This document shows, piece by piece, positions 33,660 through 42,538 of a stretch of 54,749 nt of DNA. The first letter of the stretch is position 1; the number at the start of each line of letters is the position of its first letter. Source of the stretch: Cytobacillus horneckiae (GTDB taxonomy: Bacteria > Bacillota > Bacilli > Bacillales > Cytobacillaceae); assembly GCF_002835735.1 (NCBI RefSeq), contig NZ_PISD01000023.1, positions 1 to 54,749 on the forward strand, read 5' to 3'. Made by a program: the position numbers and the translations under genes. The notes beneath the pieces are model-generated. The model was not told where the DNA came from, did not search any database, and saw nothing but the letters and a program-made list of their open reading frames with translations.

Positions 33660-34583
33660 TCATCGTTCATTTTTCAATAATTCATAGACAGACAGGTTTT
33701 GATAAATTGCATGTAAATACGGAACATTTATTCCTTTTTTCTCAGCAAGACGCACTAATTCCCCTTGCAGGTGGGCGCCTTCCGTTTCCTGACCGTTTTC
33801 AATATCGCGAAGCATGGACGACTTCATGCCGCTTGCCTGCGCTTCAACTGTTGCCATATGCTTTTCGATGATTCCTTCAGACAATTGTGCACCGCCTGCA
33901 AGCATAACACTTTCAACTTCTTTAAATAATGTACGGATAAAATCAAGCCCTCCGCTGCTTTCCCTAATGGCTCCAATTGGACTTCTAAAAAGCGTTGTGA
34001 CACCAGACAGCACCGTGATAAACAAGTATTTGTTCCACATATCTTCCATTACTTTATCGCTGTAAATAATCGGCGCTTTCGTACCTTCAAAACAGTGAAT
34101 AACTTTGTTTATCCGTTCGCTCTTACTGCCATCCATTTCGCCAAAAACGAGCTTATGCATTGCACTCGTTTGGACAATATCACCTTCACTGCTGACTGCC
34201 GTTTCAATGAAGCATAGGCCGCCAAGCACTTGTCCAGGAAACTCACTAACTAATCGATCCATATGTGCCATGCCATTTAATAATGGAAGCACCATTGTCC
34301 CCTCTGATACAAACGGCTTTACATCATTGATTGCCTGCTTTAAGTGATACGACTTAGTTGACACCAGGACAATATCGAATGTAGATGCTGTTTTGCTGTC
34401 TGCTGTAATGAGCTGCGGCGAAAAAGAGTAATCTCCATGAATGCTCTTCAAGCGAAGACCATTTTCCTTTAATAGATTATAGCGATTTGGCCGCACAAGA
34501 AATGTGACATCCTCTCCTTTTTCCACAAGCCTTGCACCAAAATATCCGCCAATTCCTCCAGCCCCAACGACAAGAATACGCAT
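33660..34583 (-). CDS. panE: 2-dehydropantoate 2-reductase family (ketopantoate reductase)
   Basis: A 307-residue NADPH-dependent enzyme that would reduce ketopantoate to pantoate in pantothenate synthesis. The Rossmann start is RILVVGAGGIGGYFGARLVE (residues 2-21), the catalytic Lys is in MEDMWNKYLFITVLSG (about residue 178), and the C-terminal ApbA_C helix includes SSMLRDIENGQETEGAHLQG, the family's substrate region. Paralogues with other substrates exist, so PanE is the most likely name. It is 54 bp upstream of the APH gene and probably shares its transcript. Confidence 0.88.
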   Translation of the reverse strand: MRILVVGAGGIGGYFGARLVEKGEDVTFLVRPNRYNLLKENGLRLKSIHGDYSFSPQLITADSKTASTFDIVLVSTKSYHLKQAINDVKPFVSEGTMVLPLLNGMAHMDRLVSEFPGQVLGGLCFIETAVSSEGDIVQTSAMHKLVFGEMDGSKSERINKVIHCFEGTKAPIIYSDKVMEDMWNKYLFITVLSGVTTLFRSPIGAIRESSGGLDFIRTLFKEVESVMLAGGAQLSEGIIEKHMATVEAQASGMKSSMLRDIENGQETEGAHLQGELVRLAEKKGINVPYLHAIYQNLSVYELLKNER

Positions 34584-34690
34584 AATAAACTCTCCTTTTC
34601 ATATCAATCATTTCATTTCTATTATTATAGTAATCTTTCTTTTTCAGAATAGTCAATAACCTAGGTGTTTTAATCTCTCTCTCATATAAT

Positions 34691-34721
34691 AAAAAGAAGC
34701 TGCATAGTTTGCAGCTTTTTT
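34691..34721. terminator. Terminator upstream of panE / after an old gene end
   Basis: AAGAAGCTGCA / TGCAGCTTTTTT with a 4-base loop and T-run on the plus strand. Confidence 0.8.
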
Positions 34722-34754
34722 CAGTGTGTTGAGCAAGTGATAATAAAGGAATTT

Positions 34755-34860
34755 AGAGAGGTGATGGCTCGACTCCTGCGGCAGTAGTGAGACAGTCAAG
34801 ACACTAAAGGCGCGTAGCGACAGAGCGGGCCGTAAGCCTCGGAAATTCCCAAGTTTTAGA
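34755..34860. repeat. Degenerate dispersed Bacillaceae intergenic repeat
   Basis: GC-rich stretch (GCTCGACTCCTGCGGCAGTA, then GAGACAGTCAAGAC, GGCGCGTAGCGACAGAGCGG, CCGTAAGCCTCGGAAA) against an AT-rich background. It resembles the repeat CTCCTGCGGGA...GGCGC-GCGACGAGGAGGC that is scattered between genes in many Bacillaceae. It ends next to the permease stop codon. This copy is damaged: the first stem (CTCCTGCGG) has lost its exact partner. Confidence 0.6.
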
Positions 34861-34862
34861 TG

Positions 34863-35570
34863 TTAGTCCACCATTCTCTTCCGATAAATCGCAACAGTGA
34901 TTGCTGTCATCACAACTACCCATATAGCGATAATACCTAGATTGCTCCATACATCTGCAAATCCTGCGCCTAGCTCTACTTCCTTCGCTAAAAGCAATAA
35001 CTGTGCATTAGGCAGATAGTCAGCAGCATGTAGAAAAGGATATTTATCTGCAAAGAAAGACAAGGATGTTCCGAATGAAAATACGAATACAAATGGCATG
35101 ATGATGACAGAGGCTTCCATTGCCGATTTTGTCATCAGTCCAAGTGCTGTTCCTAGACCAATGTAGAAGATTGCTGAAAGAACCATCGCAGCAGTGACAA
35201 CAATCAAATCTTTAGGCATATAATCTAAGAAGAATGCAGATAAACCAAGAACTAAAAGAGTTGTAGCAAAGCTTAGCAGTCCTTTTCCAGCTAAAATCTC
35301 CATCGTGCTAGCAGGCGAAAGCATTAGATTGCGCAACGTATTCTTTTCTTTCTCTTCTGCAATTAATGCACATTGAATATATGCAGTTACTAAGCATAGT
35401 GTTAGATTGTACACCATATATTGCTGTTCTAGTGCGATATTTCCTTGTCTGCCCATAAATGCTGCTAAGAAAAGCGGCACAACCACTGTAAAGGATACAT
35501 ACAAATTCCGTGATAAATCTTTATAATCCTTATTAAAAATAGCCATTAAACGCTTAATTGACATATTCAT
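34863..35570 (-). CDS. ABC transporter permease (ABC-2 type)
   Basis: A 235-residue membrane protein with six hydrophobic segments and the ABC-2 pattern EEKEKNTLRNLMLSPASTME (about residues 70-89), typical of exporters where this loop contacts the ATPase. Its start overlaps the ATPase stop by 4 bp, with GGGAGG before the ATG at 35570. It forms the membrane half of an export pump; the family includes antibiotic or fluoroquinolone exporters, but the substrate is not deducible. Confidence 0.92.
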   Translation of the reverse strand: MNMSIKRLMAIFNKDYKDLSRNLYVSFTVVVPLFLAAFMGRQGNIALEQQYMVYNLTLCLVTAYIQCALIAEEKEKNTLRNLMLSPASTMEILAGKGLLSFATTLLVLGLSAFFLDYMPKDLIVVTAAMVLSAIFYIGLGTALGLMTKSAMEASVIIMPFVFVFSFGTSLSFFADKYPFLHAADYLPNAQLLLLAKEVELGAGFADVWSNLGIIAIWVVVMTAITVAIYRKRMVD

Positions 35571-36415
35571 GATAATTTCCTCCCTGTAACCTCAACGAAA
35601 ATATCTCCTAGTGTTGGTTCATTCGAATTAATAGAAATGACTTTATTTTCGGACATATAATTATATAATTTGCTTGCGCCATTTGCACCAATATCAATGA
35701 TTTCCTTGTTACCATCCACGAGCTCCACCGTTATCGTATGATCAGTGAATTGGCGTCGCAGTGACTTTGGCGAATCGAGCAATTGAATCGTTCCTTTATT
35801 CAGGAAAGCGACACGGTCACACAACTCCTCAGCTTCATTCATATCATGTGTCGTCAGAAAGATGGTCGTTCCTTCTTCTTTTAACGTCTGAAGACCTTTG
35901 TATATATGCTTTGTATTGACTGGATCGAGCGCCGAAGTTGGTTCATCGAGAAATAGCAGTGCCGGCTTGTGCAAAAATGCTCTTGCCAAGTTCACACGCT
36001 GCAGCATCCCTTTCGAAAGCTTTGCTACTTTCTTTTTCTTCGTATCCTCCAAGTTTACCATTTGCAATACTTCTTCGATTCTTGTATAAGAAACATCATA
36101 AAGGTCGCAATATAACTTCAAGTTATCATAAACAGATAATCTTTCATATAAACCGCTATTATCTGTTAAAATACCAATTTTGCTTCTTTTATCCGGCTTC
36201 CGCAAGTCTGCTGCCGGTGATCCGAATACAAATGCCTCGCCATCTGTTTGCGACATCTGCGCGGTTAAGATTTTAATTGTCGTTGTTTTTCCCGATCCGC
36301 TTGGGCCTAGGAAACCAAATGTTTCTCCCTTTCCTACATTAAATGAAACATCAGCCAATGCTGTCTGATTTCCAAATATTTTCGCCAGCGACCTCACTTC
36401 AATTATGTTTTCCAT
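35567..36415 (-). CDS. ABC transporter ATP-binding protein
   Basis: A 282-residue ATPase. The start at 36415 (MENIIEVRSLAKIFG) fits AGGAGG upstream; the longer frame does not. Walker A GFLGPSGSGKTTTIKILT (about residues 34-51), signature SKGMLQRVNLARAFLHKP, Walker B LLFLDEPTSALDP, then TTHDMNEAEELCDRV (switch His). C-terminal DUF4162-like region is present. Coupled to the permease by a 4-bp overlap. A TATAAT (36487-36492) lies 72 bp upstream of the ATG. The LytTR fusion gene just upstream probably controls this pair. Confidence 0.95.
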   Translation of the reverse strand: MENIIEVRSLAKIFGNQTALADVSFNVGKGETFGFLGPSGSGKTTTIKILTAQMSQTDGEAFVFGSPAADLRKPDKRSKIGILTDNSGLYERLSVYDNLKLYCDLYDVSYTRIEEVLQMVNLEDTKKKKVAKLSKGMLQRVNLARAFLHKPALLFLDEPTSALDPVNTKHIYKGLQTLKEEGTTIFLTTHDMNEAEELCDRVAFLNKGTIQLLDSPKSLRRQFTDHTITVELVDGNKEIIDIGANGASKLYNYMSENKVISINSNEPTLGDIFVEVTGRKLS

Positions 36416-36486
36416 GTTCATCCTCCTGATTGGTTGGTTCGTTTGTTTTCCATGTCTTAATCCTAACCGGCAAACGAAAACCATTC

Positions 36487-36492
36487 ATTATA
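36487..36492 (-). promoter_or_regulatory. -10 element for the ABC exporter pair
   Basis: TATAAT on the minus strand in the 134-bp gap between the LytTR fusion gene and the exporter genes. No convincing -35 at 17 bp, as is usual for activator-dependent promoters. GTT-rich half-sites follow (GGTTTTCGTTTGCCGGTTAG). Confidence 0.45.
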
Positions 36493-36549
36493 ATAGGGAT
36501 GAAAGGAGCATAATTCAGGGTAAATGGAGTCATCGAATCGCGAATGGAG

Positions 36550-37587
36550 CTATTTCAAGCCGAGCATTTCCTTTAATTCCGCCATTTTTGACTTAGAAAG
36601 GGGGATTGAAGACTTAGATTCATCATTGAGCACTAAAGTAAAGCTATTGCGGGTCCACGTAATCACTTCACGCACTTTCTGCAAATTCACAATATATGAA
36701 CGGTGGCATCTAAAAAATCCATAAGGAATCAATCTACTCTCTAATTCTGTCATGGTAAACATGCATGGATATGATTCCCCTTTAATATTTAAATGTGACT
36801 GACCATCACTGCTTTCAATATAATCGATTTCGGGAGGATCAAATAATACAATTTTATCATTGACCTTTGTCGGAATTTTTTCAAACCTGGCTGGCTGGAT
36901 AATGATCTCTTCCGGCTCACCTTCCTGCATCTCTTCTTCATTTTCCTCGGATTGAATCTCAATAGGATGCAAACCTTTATCATCCAGGCGGTAAACCGTA
37001 TCTGTAACAGCTAATGCGCTTTCCATATTCCCTGTCAGTACAAGAATCGCTTTTCCTCTCGCTTTTAATTCTCTCGCAGCCTTGATAAATACACGCTTTG
37101 TTTCCAAATCCACATTTTGATCAGGCTCTTCAAATATAATGAGTTCAGCGTTTTGAAAGAAAATCCGGCTTAAATGCAGCCTTCTCTGTTCAGAAAAAGT
37201 GAGCTTGCCTACTCTAACCTTACTCTTATCTTCCAATTGCACTAAGCGGGCTACTTCTTCGATTGGAAAATTTGAGGAAAAGATCGCTTGATAAAAACTA
37301 AGATGATCTTTTACAGTTAAACGTTCATATAAACCATCATCCAAAAACAACACGCTAATATTTTTCAAGTATGAACGCTTCGATTCATTAATATCCTTTT
37401 CATTTATGTATATACTTCCACTAGAGGCTGGCAGCTCACCCATTAATATTTTTAGTAAAGCACTTCTTACATTCATACTGCTATGAACAGAAACGATTTC
37501 ATTTGCCGAAATCGTTAATTGAAATGCAGAAAATAACACCGTATCTTTATTGTGTTTTTCTAAATCAGTAATTTTTAAGATTTCCAT
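36550..37587 (-). CDS. LytTR DNA-binding protein fused to a degenerate ABC ATPase domain
   Basis: A 345-residue protein. The start at 37587 (MEILKITDLEKHNKDTVLFS) follows AGGTGAT. Residues 1-215 are an ABC-ATPase fold by order, but the Walker A is lost: SVHSSMNVRSALLKILMG stands where G-x-x-G-x-G-K-S/T is expected. The signature is LTFSEQRRLHLSR instead of LSGGQ. Walker B is partly kept (AELIIFEEP). An acidic linker (EENEEEMQEGEPEE) leads to a C-terminal LytTR domain (about residues 245-345; IDYIESSDGQSHLNIKGESY, then FFRCHRSYIVNLQKVREVI). Probably a transcriptional regulator using a dead ATPase as sensor. Upstream of the real ABC exporter. Confidence 0.88.
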   Translation of the reverse strand: MEILKITDLEKHNKDTVLFSAFQLTISANEIVSVHSSMNVRSALLKILMGELPASSGSIYINEKDINESKRSYLKNISVLFLDDGLYERLTVKDHLSFYQAIFSSNFPIEEVARLVQLEDKSKVRVGKLTFSEQRRLHLSRIFFQNAELIIFEEPDQNVDLETKRVFIKAARELKARGKAILVLTGNMESALAVTDTVYRLDDKGLHPIEIQSEENEEEMQEGEPEEIIIQPARFEKIPTKVNDKIVLFDPPEIDYIESSDGQSHLNIKGESYPCMFTMTELESRLIPYGFFRCHRSYIVNLQKVREVITWTRNSFTLVLNDESKSSIPLSKSKMAELKEMLGLK

Positions 37588-37968
37588 TGAATCATCACCT
37601 AACCTGGGCATAATATGTTTATTATAAAGATTATTAATGGAAATAACTACCGATATTTGTTGTCCATCCTTGTACATTTATATCTTTTCCTGGGAAATAT
37701 AATAAAAGAATGTCGGAAATTGAGCGGGACACTCCATGCTCACTAAAGTAGTAAAACTGTAAAATGAATCCATTTTAGATGCAAAAATAACCCCAATCCC
37801 ATTAAGATAGAGGTTGAATAAGTGGTTTGATTCCCGATTGTAAAAATTATACATTTATTTTATTGCTCCATTCAGGGCACTCTAAGCTTTTTCGAGAATG
37901 TTGAAACTATTAAATTCCTCAAGTGATGGATAATCAGCTACTGATTTATTGCTGTTTTTAACATAAGC
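37588..37968. other. Intergenic stretch
   Basis: About 380 bp with no open frame, hairpin or repeat that I can support, other than the likely promoter region of the LytTR fusion gene. Confidence 0.5.
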
Positions 37969-38475
37969 CTATCCCTCAAAAGCTTGCTTTAATATCTTAA
38001 TATCAAGTTTTTTCTTCATTTGCAGCATTGCTTTCATTACTCTCTCTGATTTTTCTGGGTCGGGGTCACTTATCATCCGAGTTAGATCAGCAGGAATGAT
38101 TTGCCATGATACACCAAACTTATCTTTTAGCCAACCGCATACTTGAGCATCCTCGTCCCCGCCCTCCGAGAGCTTCTCCCAATAATAGTCCAATTCTTCT
38201 TGTGAATCACAATTGACGATGAACGAAATTGCTTCTGTAAATTTGAATTGCGGCCCGCCGTTTAATGCGACAAATTCATTGCCCTCTAGTGTAAATTCTA
38301 CAGTCATTACATGCCCTTCAGCTCTTTCATGCTTTTCATACTTCTCTTTTCCATAGCGAGTAATTCTTCCAATCTTTGCATTGTCAAAGACAGACACATA
38401 AAACCTCGCTGCCTCTTCAGCTTGTGTATCAAACCATAGATTGGTTGTGATTTTCTGGACCTTATTTTTCTCCAT
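37969..38475 (-). CDS. VOC family protein (PhnB / YjdN type)
   Basis: A 168-residue protein. The start at 38475 ([20 protein letters not shown]) follows AAAGGAGAG. Motifs: [20 protein letters not shown] and [19 protein letters not shown], typical of the PhnB-like (3-demethylubiquinone-9-methyltransferase-annotated) VOC subgroup. No catalytic role can be read. Two other VOC genes follow in the next 1.7 kb, all on the minus strand but separately terminated. Confidence 0.9.
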   Translation of the reverse strand: MEKNKVQKITTNLWFDTQAEEAARFYVSVFDNAKIGRITRYGKEKYEKHERAEGHVMTVEFTLEGNEFVALNGGPQFKFTEAISFIVNCDSQEELDYYWEKLSEGGDEDAQVCGWLKDKFGVSWQIIPADLTRMISDPDPEKSERVMKAMLQMKKKLDIKILKQAFEG

Positions 38476-38593
38476 TTTATCTCTCCTTTTATATATGATT
38501 GTTACAGATTTTTTATCATTGCACCGTAAACTTAGTTTCTTCATCCCTAAATAATTTAAGATGGTTATATTAACTGTTCATCTTGTCTAAAAC

Positions 38594-38634
38594 AAAAAGC
38601 CGATTTTTCTTCACAAAGAAAATCTCGGCTTTCT
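38594..38634. terminator. Terminator between VOC genes
   Basis: AAAGCCGATTTTT / AAAATCTCGGCTTT with a T-rich tail; it ends the VOC gene at 38660 on the minus strand. Confidence 0.8.
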
Positions 38635-38659
38635 GATTTATTACAAAAAAGAGTATAAT

Positions 38660-39088
38660 TTATTGCTGACCCTCTGTACTGATTTGAAAAGTTACACCGA
38701 ACTTGTCTGTTACAATCCCATAAGCAGGGCTAAAAAAAGTTTCCTGTAAAGGCATTTTCACTTGTCCGTCTTGCTGCAAAGAGTCAAAAACCTTTTTTGA
38801 CTTTTCAATATCATCAGATGAAATACAAATTGTAACTTGATTGCCAATATCACTTGCTTGACCTGGGAAATTATCTGAAAACATAAGCTCCGTGTCACCA
38901 ATCTTTATCATCGCGTGCGACACAAGTTCCTTTGCCTCTTCTGGCAATGGATATTCTGGATTTTCAGGCATTTCTCCAAAAGTTTGTTTAAAAAGAACCG
39001 TACCATTCAGTGCTTCTTCGTAAAATTGAATCGCTTCATTTGCATTTCCGTTCAGCATTAAATAAGGGGACAATCGCAATGTCATCAT
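38660..39088 (-). CDS. VOC family protein (PhnB-like)
   Basis: A 142-residue PhnB-like protein: SPYLMLNGNANEAIQFYEEA at the N-terminus, VSHAMIKIGDTELMFSDNFP in the middle, ETFFSPAYGIVTDKFGVTFQ at the C-terminus. Second of three VOC genes. Function unknown. A ribosome site (AAGGAG) precedes the double Met. Confidence 0.9.
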   Translation of the reverse strand: MMTLRLSPYLMLNGNANEAIQFYEEALNGTVLFKQTFGEMPENPEYPLPEEAKELVSHAMIKIGDTELMFSDNFPGQASDIGNQVTICISSDDIEKSKKVFDSLQQDGQVKMPLQETFFSPAYGIVTDKFGVTFQISTEGQQ

Positions 39089-39254
39089 TAAACAGCTCCT
39101 TCATTTTTTAATATATCTTCAAAAAACTTGAATAGAAAACAACAACATTATTACCTATAAATACATTTTATAACACAGAACATATGTTCGTCAACGTATA
39201 AATAATATAATTTAAATTTTTCATAGCATCGATTTATATACTAATTAAACTGTC

Positions 39255-39605
39255 CTATTTTTCCCAGAGCTCTATCCTTCTTCCTTCCGGGTCTTCAATC
39301 CAAATGAACTTGCCAAATTCACTGTCCTCTCGTTCCTTAACAATAGGTACATTTATGTGTTCGAGATGCATTATACTTTCCTCTAAATTTTCTACTTGAA
39401 AGTTCAACATCACCTGCTGGTTGATTGGAAAATAATCGTCATTTTCCTTAAAGAATGAAAAAATTGTACTAGTTTCTGAATGAGGTGTAATAACAGTTCC
39501 ATTCCAGTCTTCCATTTCTATATTTAGTACTTTTTTATACCATTTTTTTAATATATCAATGTCCCTAGTTCTCCAGAAAACGCCTCCACCCCCTTTAATA
39601 TTCAT
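39255..39605 (-). CDS. VOC family protein (glyoxalase-like)
   Basis: A 116-residue protein. The start at 39605 (MNIKGGGGVFWRTRDIDILK) follows GAGGTG at 6 bases; a GTG three codons upstream is less likely. Motifs: IDILKKWYKKVLNIEMEDWN and FGKFIWIEDPEGRRIELWEK, with the C-terminal metal-type Glu of glyoxalases (RIELWE). A weak partial match to the cassette repeat core (AATTAAACTGTCC) sits at its stop codon. Confidence 0.88.
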   Translation of the reverse strand: MNIKGGGGVFWRTRDIDILKKWYKKVLNIEMEDWNGTVITPHSETSTIFSFFKENDDYFPINQQVMLNFQVENLEESIMHLEHINVPIVKEREDSEFGKFIWIEDPEGRRIELWEK

Positions 39606-39775
39606 CCATTTCACCTCAATATTTTTTCACTTTAAAGAACATTCTTCTATGAAGTAGAGAGTACTTAGCACCTTCTTGAGTGTTTATTACATGCTATTTA
39701 ATCAAAGTAACCTATTCGCCAAGAGATTAAAAAATCCCTGCTTATACTAATATTGTGACCCTTTATAAAAACTAA

Positions 39776-39806
39776 GAGCACAATCTTATTTCAGAATTGT
39801 GCTCAA
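39776..39806. terminator. Terminator of the secreted-protein gene
   Basis: GAGCACAAT / ATTGTGCTC stem; T-rich tail on the minus strand. The gene at 39837 ends just before it. Confidence 0.85.
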
Positions 39807-39836
39807 TGGTTAAAGATAATTGGTATTGAATATTGT

Positions 39837-40481
39837 TTAAAATTTCTCAGGGAATTGCTTCATTAACCCATTCGATAATACATCAGCAAACTCGATAATA
39901 TGATCAATCCCTTTGTCTAAAGCAACAACACTTGCTTCCCAATCTTTACTCAGTCTTGCTACAACATCCTCTGTAATTAAGTTTAAATGCATATCCAATA
40001 GATTCTTTAATTCTGCCTTTGGCCAATTTGGATTGGCTTTACTAAGGAAGTCGGCGATATCGTCAGCATTTTTATACCATTCTTTATTGTATTTCTCCAA
40101 ATTAGCCTTGTTTCCGGTTTTTGCAGCATCGACCACTTTTCCAGCGATGAGGATATGGTCCTTTAACAACTCAGTCAGCTTATTGCCTGCTGCTTCTCCA
40201 TAATACGGCTTGAAGGCATTTCCAATGTCCTCCTGATTTTCTAATAATCTAGCCAGTATCTCTTCTTGGTCCTCCAAATTTTCCAGTGCGCTTACAATAT
40301 AAAGCCGTGTCCACATAACATGATCAATCCAAAGCTTCCTTACGTCATTTTTTAGCTGACATGCCTCTTCGCTTAATGACCTTTCTTGGTGGTCATTTCT
40401 TTGTGCCTCTGTTGTTAATGGCAAAAATAATAACGTAAAAGACATCAGCAATAACATGATCTTTAATAACTGTTTATTCAT
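39837..40481 (-). CDS. Secreted helical protein of unknown function
   Basis: A 214-residue protein with a signal peptide (MNKQLLKIMLLLMSFTLLFL, cleavage probably near TTEA-QRND). The mature part is almost all helix, with KNDVRKLWIDHVMWTRLYIV, ILARLLENQEDIGNAFKPYY, NADDIADFLSKANPNWPKAE and a C-terminal KQFPEKF. It looks like a four-helix bundle with conserved W/H/Y positions. Similar proteins are widespread in Bacillaceae without known function. A ribosome site (AAGGAG) precedes the ATG. Single gene with terminator. Confidence 0.82.
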   Translation of the reverse strand: MNKQLLKIMLLLMSFTLLFLPLTTEAQRNDHQERSLSEEACQLKNDVRKLWIDHVMWTRLYIVSALENLEDQEEILARLLENQEDIGNAFKPYYGEAAGNKLTELLKDHILIAGKVVDAAKTGNKANLEKYNKEWYKNADDIADFLSKANPNWPKAELKNLLDMHLNLITEDVVARLSKDWEASVVALDKGIDHIIEFADVLSNGLMKQFPEKF

Positions 40482-40571
40482 AATATCTGCTCCTTTTGTG
40501 TAGTAATGTCTCTCTTATTTTGCTTTCTTTCTCTAAATTCATTCTTTACTACATAAAAAAAACACTTAAGC

Positions 40572-40735
40572 TTATTTCTTAAGTACTTTGAACTCTAATG
40601 GAGTCATGTTTGTTCCTTTTCGGAATTTACCAATGAACTAACTAGTACGGTTAAAGCCTACTAGAGAGGCAACTTCAGTAACATTAGAATCTACTTGCTT
40701 TAAAGGAGCTAGGCTTTGGCCCTCATCTAAAAAAA
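40572..40735 (-). pseudogene. AraC-type helix-turn-helix C-terminal remnant
   Basis: The minus frame reads QVDSNVTEVASLVGFNRTS, an in-frame TAG, then FIGKFRKGTNMTPLEFKVLK to a TAA at 40572. This is the second helix-turn-helix of AraC regulators (E-VA-x-x-VGF-x-x-x-SYF...KF+x-x-x-G-x-TP); the TAG takes the place of the Tyr before F. The rest of the gene is gone. It lies between two intact genes. Confidence 0.75.
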
Positions 40736-40746
40736 ATGAGTTTTTA

Positions 40747-42447
40747 TCAGACCTTATATTGATTATTCAGCTTTTTCAAAGTGTCAGACAGGGTATGTAG
40801 TTTTTCACCTGCTTCGTGGCTCATGATCATTTTTTCCATTAATACTTTTGAAGCATCTACCATTTGTTCTGAACTTGCCAGTGTTTCTTGGGACACAGAT
40901 ACATAGTTTTCTGCATTTACTTCCATCAGCGGCAGGATGCTGCTTAATCCTGACAATTCATGTTGCGATTGATTGATCATTTGACCGACAGCAGTGATCT
41001 CACTCATTAATACATCAATGGAATTTCTACTTTCAGATGCAGTCTGAAGATGTTCTTGGAAATTCTTGCTCATTTGTTCAAATTCATTTGACGCTTTTAG
41101 TGAGATTGATTTCATTTGTTCAATTGTCACTTTAATTTGATTCGCAGCTTCACTTGATTTTTCTGCTAAAACACCTACTTCGTTTGCAACAATCGCAAAC
41201 CCTTTTCCCGATTCACCTGCCCTTGCCGCCTCAATAGCAGCATTTAAAGCAAGCAGCTTTGTCTGACTGGAAAGTTCTTGGATTAATATGACTACTTGTT
41301 CAATAGATGATGAGTGATTTCTCACCTCTCCTACCGTTTCGGATACTTCAGAGAATTCTATTGCAAAGGAATCAATGCCATTAATTAATTTACCTAACCC
41401 TGCTTCTCCATCAATTGCAGCTACTTCCATTTTACTTGCTTTCTTCATCATACTTTCCATACTATTGAAAATTTGAAATAACGACTCTTTCATTTCATGG
41501 AATTGCATGATACTTTCTTCAGAACTAGCAGCCGTTTGTTCTGCTCCCAGCTTCACTATATTAATACCTGCGTTTAGTTCATCATTGTCCTCCATAACTT
41601 TCCCTGACATTTCTCTTAGCTCTGCGCCTGTCGCTGATAAATCTTTTATCACTTCACTTATATTAAATAATAGTGATCTCATATGTACTATTAACGCATT
41701 ATAGCTTTTTACTAATGATGCAATTTCAGGAGTAGTCGTCTTCGCCATTGCTTCACCTCGAAGATTTCCACTTCCTGCTTCTTTCATCACCTCACTTAAC
41801 TTGGAAAGCGGTTTTGTTAAATTTCGCACTAACAAAATAACAATACATATAGTAACGATCAAACTAAGCAATACAGTGATTATGATGTACTGACTCATTT
41901 CATTCATACTGCTTAAATATTGAGCCTGAGGAATGGCGAGCGCATATATCCCCCTAAGTTCCTGAATATTCCGAAATGAAATCGTATAGATTTCTCCATC
42001 TATTTCCCGATGAATGAGCCCGTTTTGTTTTTCCTGTATTTCTTTTAAAACCGAGTCAGGAAAATCCATTTTTCGATGTTGACTCACATGAAAAGGAGCT
42101 GCCCCGCTGTCATTAATTAGAAAGAAGTCACCATTAAAACCATCTTGAGAAAGCTTCGCATCTTGCCTTTTAATCACTTGATTCATTTTATTTATAAAAT
42201 CAGCATCGTTTCCCACGTAAATCAACATTAAATTTTGCGCCATCTCATAAATGAATTCAGTTTCTTTTTCCAGCCTTTGTTCCATTAACTCAGTAACCGT
42301 TTCTTTTGTTTTCCAAAAGGAAATAATCGATACAAAGGAAACAGTTACAAGTAAAATACTAATAACAATAACTAATAGCCGTGTTTGCAAAGAAAATCTG
42401 CCAATTAATCGTTTAAACCATTTAGAGTAAAAAAGCAATCTGTTCAT
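40747..42447 (-). CDS. Methyl-accepting chemotaxis protein
   Basis: A 566-residue transducer. A first membrane segment lies near residues 22-46 ([20 protein letters not shown]), followed by an extracellular sensor of about 140 residues, a second membrane segment near 190-211 ([20 protein letters not shown]), a HAMP domain ([16 protein letters not shown]), and a cytoplasmic signalling bundle. The hairpin tip includes [20 protein letters not shown] (about residues 400-419). It would control motility in response to an external ligand. The AAGGGGG before the ATG is very close; a TTG three codons on has better spacing, so the true start may be 9 bp later. Confidence 0.95.
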   Translation of the reverse strand: MNRLLFYSKWFKRLIGRFSLQTRLLVIVISILLVTVSFVSIISFWKTKETVTELMEQRLEKETEFIYEMAQNLMLIYVGNDADFINKMNQVIKRQDAKLSQDGFNGDFFLINDSGAAPFHVSQHRKMDFPDSVLKEIQEKQNGLIHREIDGEIYTISFRNIQELRGIYALAIPQAQYLSSMNEMSQYIIITVLLSLIVTICIVILLVRNLTKPLSKLSEVMKEAGSGNLRGEAMAKTTTPEIASLVKSYNALIVHMRSLLFNISEVIKDLSATGAELREMSGKVMEDNDELNAGINIVKLGAEQTAASSEESIMQFHEMKESLFQIFNSMESMMKKASKMEVAAIDGEAGLGKLINGIDSFAIEFSEVSETVGEVRNHSSSIEQVVILIQELSSQTKLLALNAAIEAARAGESGKGFAIVANEVGVLAEKSSEAANQIKVTIEQMKSISLKASNEFEQMSKNFQEHLQTASESRNSIDVLMSEITAVGQMINQSQHELSGLSSILPLMEVNAENYVSVSQETLASSEQMVDASKVLMEKMIMSHEAGEKLHTLSDTLKKLNNQYKV

Positions 42448-42538
42448 CCCCCTTAAAGAAATTATGAGGGACTAATGTGAAGAGAGTGTAAAGAATTAGT
42501 AAGGATTATTTTAATTCTTTATACCTATAACTAAATGC

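Noticed and set aside
39238..39260. Seventh copy of the cassette repeat at the end of a VOC gene
   Set aside because: AATTAAACTGTCC resembles half of the core only, and no second stem follows. Too weak to count.
16866..40735. Recoded stop codons (TAG as a sense codon) in several broken genes
   Set aside because: The same relics also carry TAA and TGA stops, frameshifts and deletions, and intact genes end normally. Ordinary decay explains them better.
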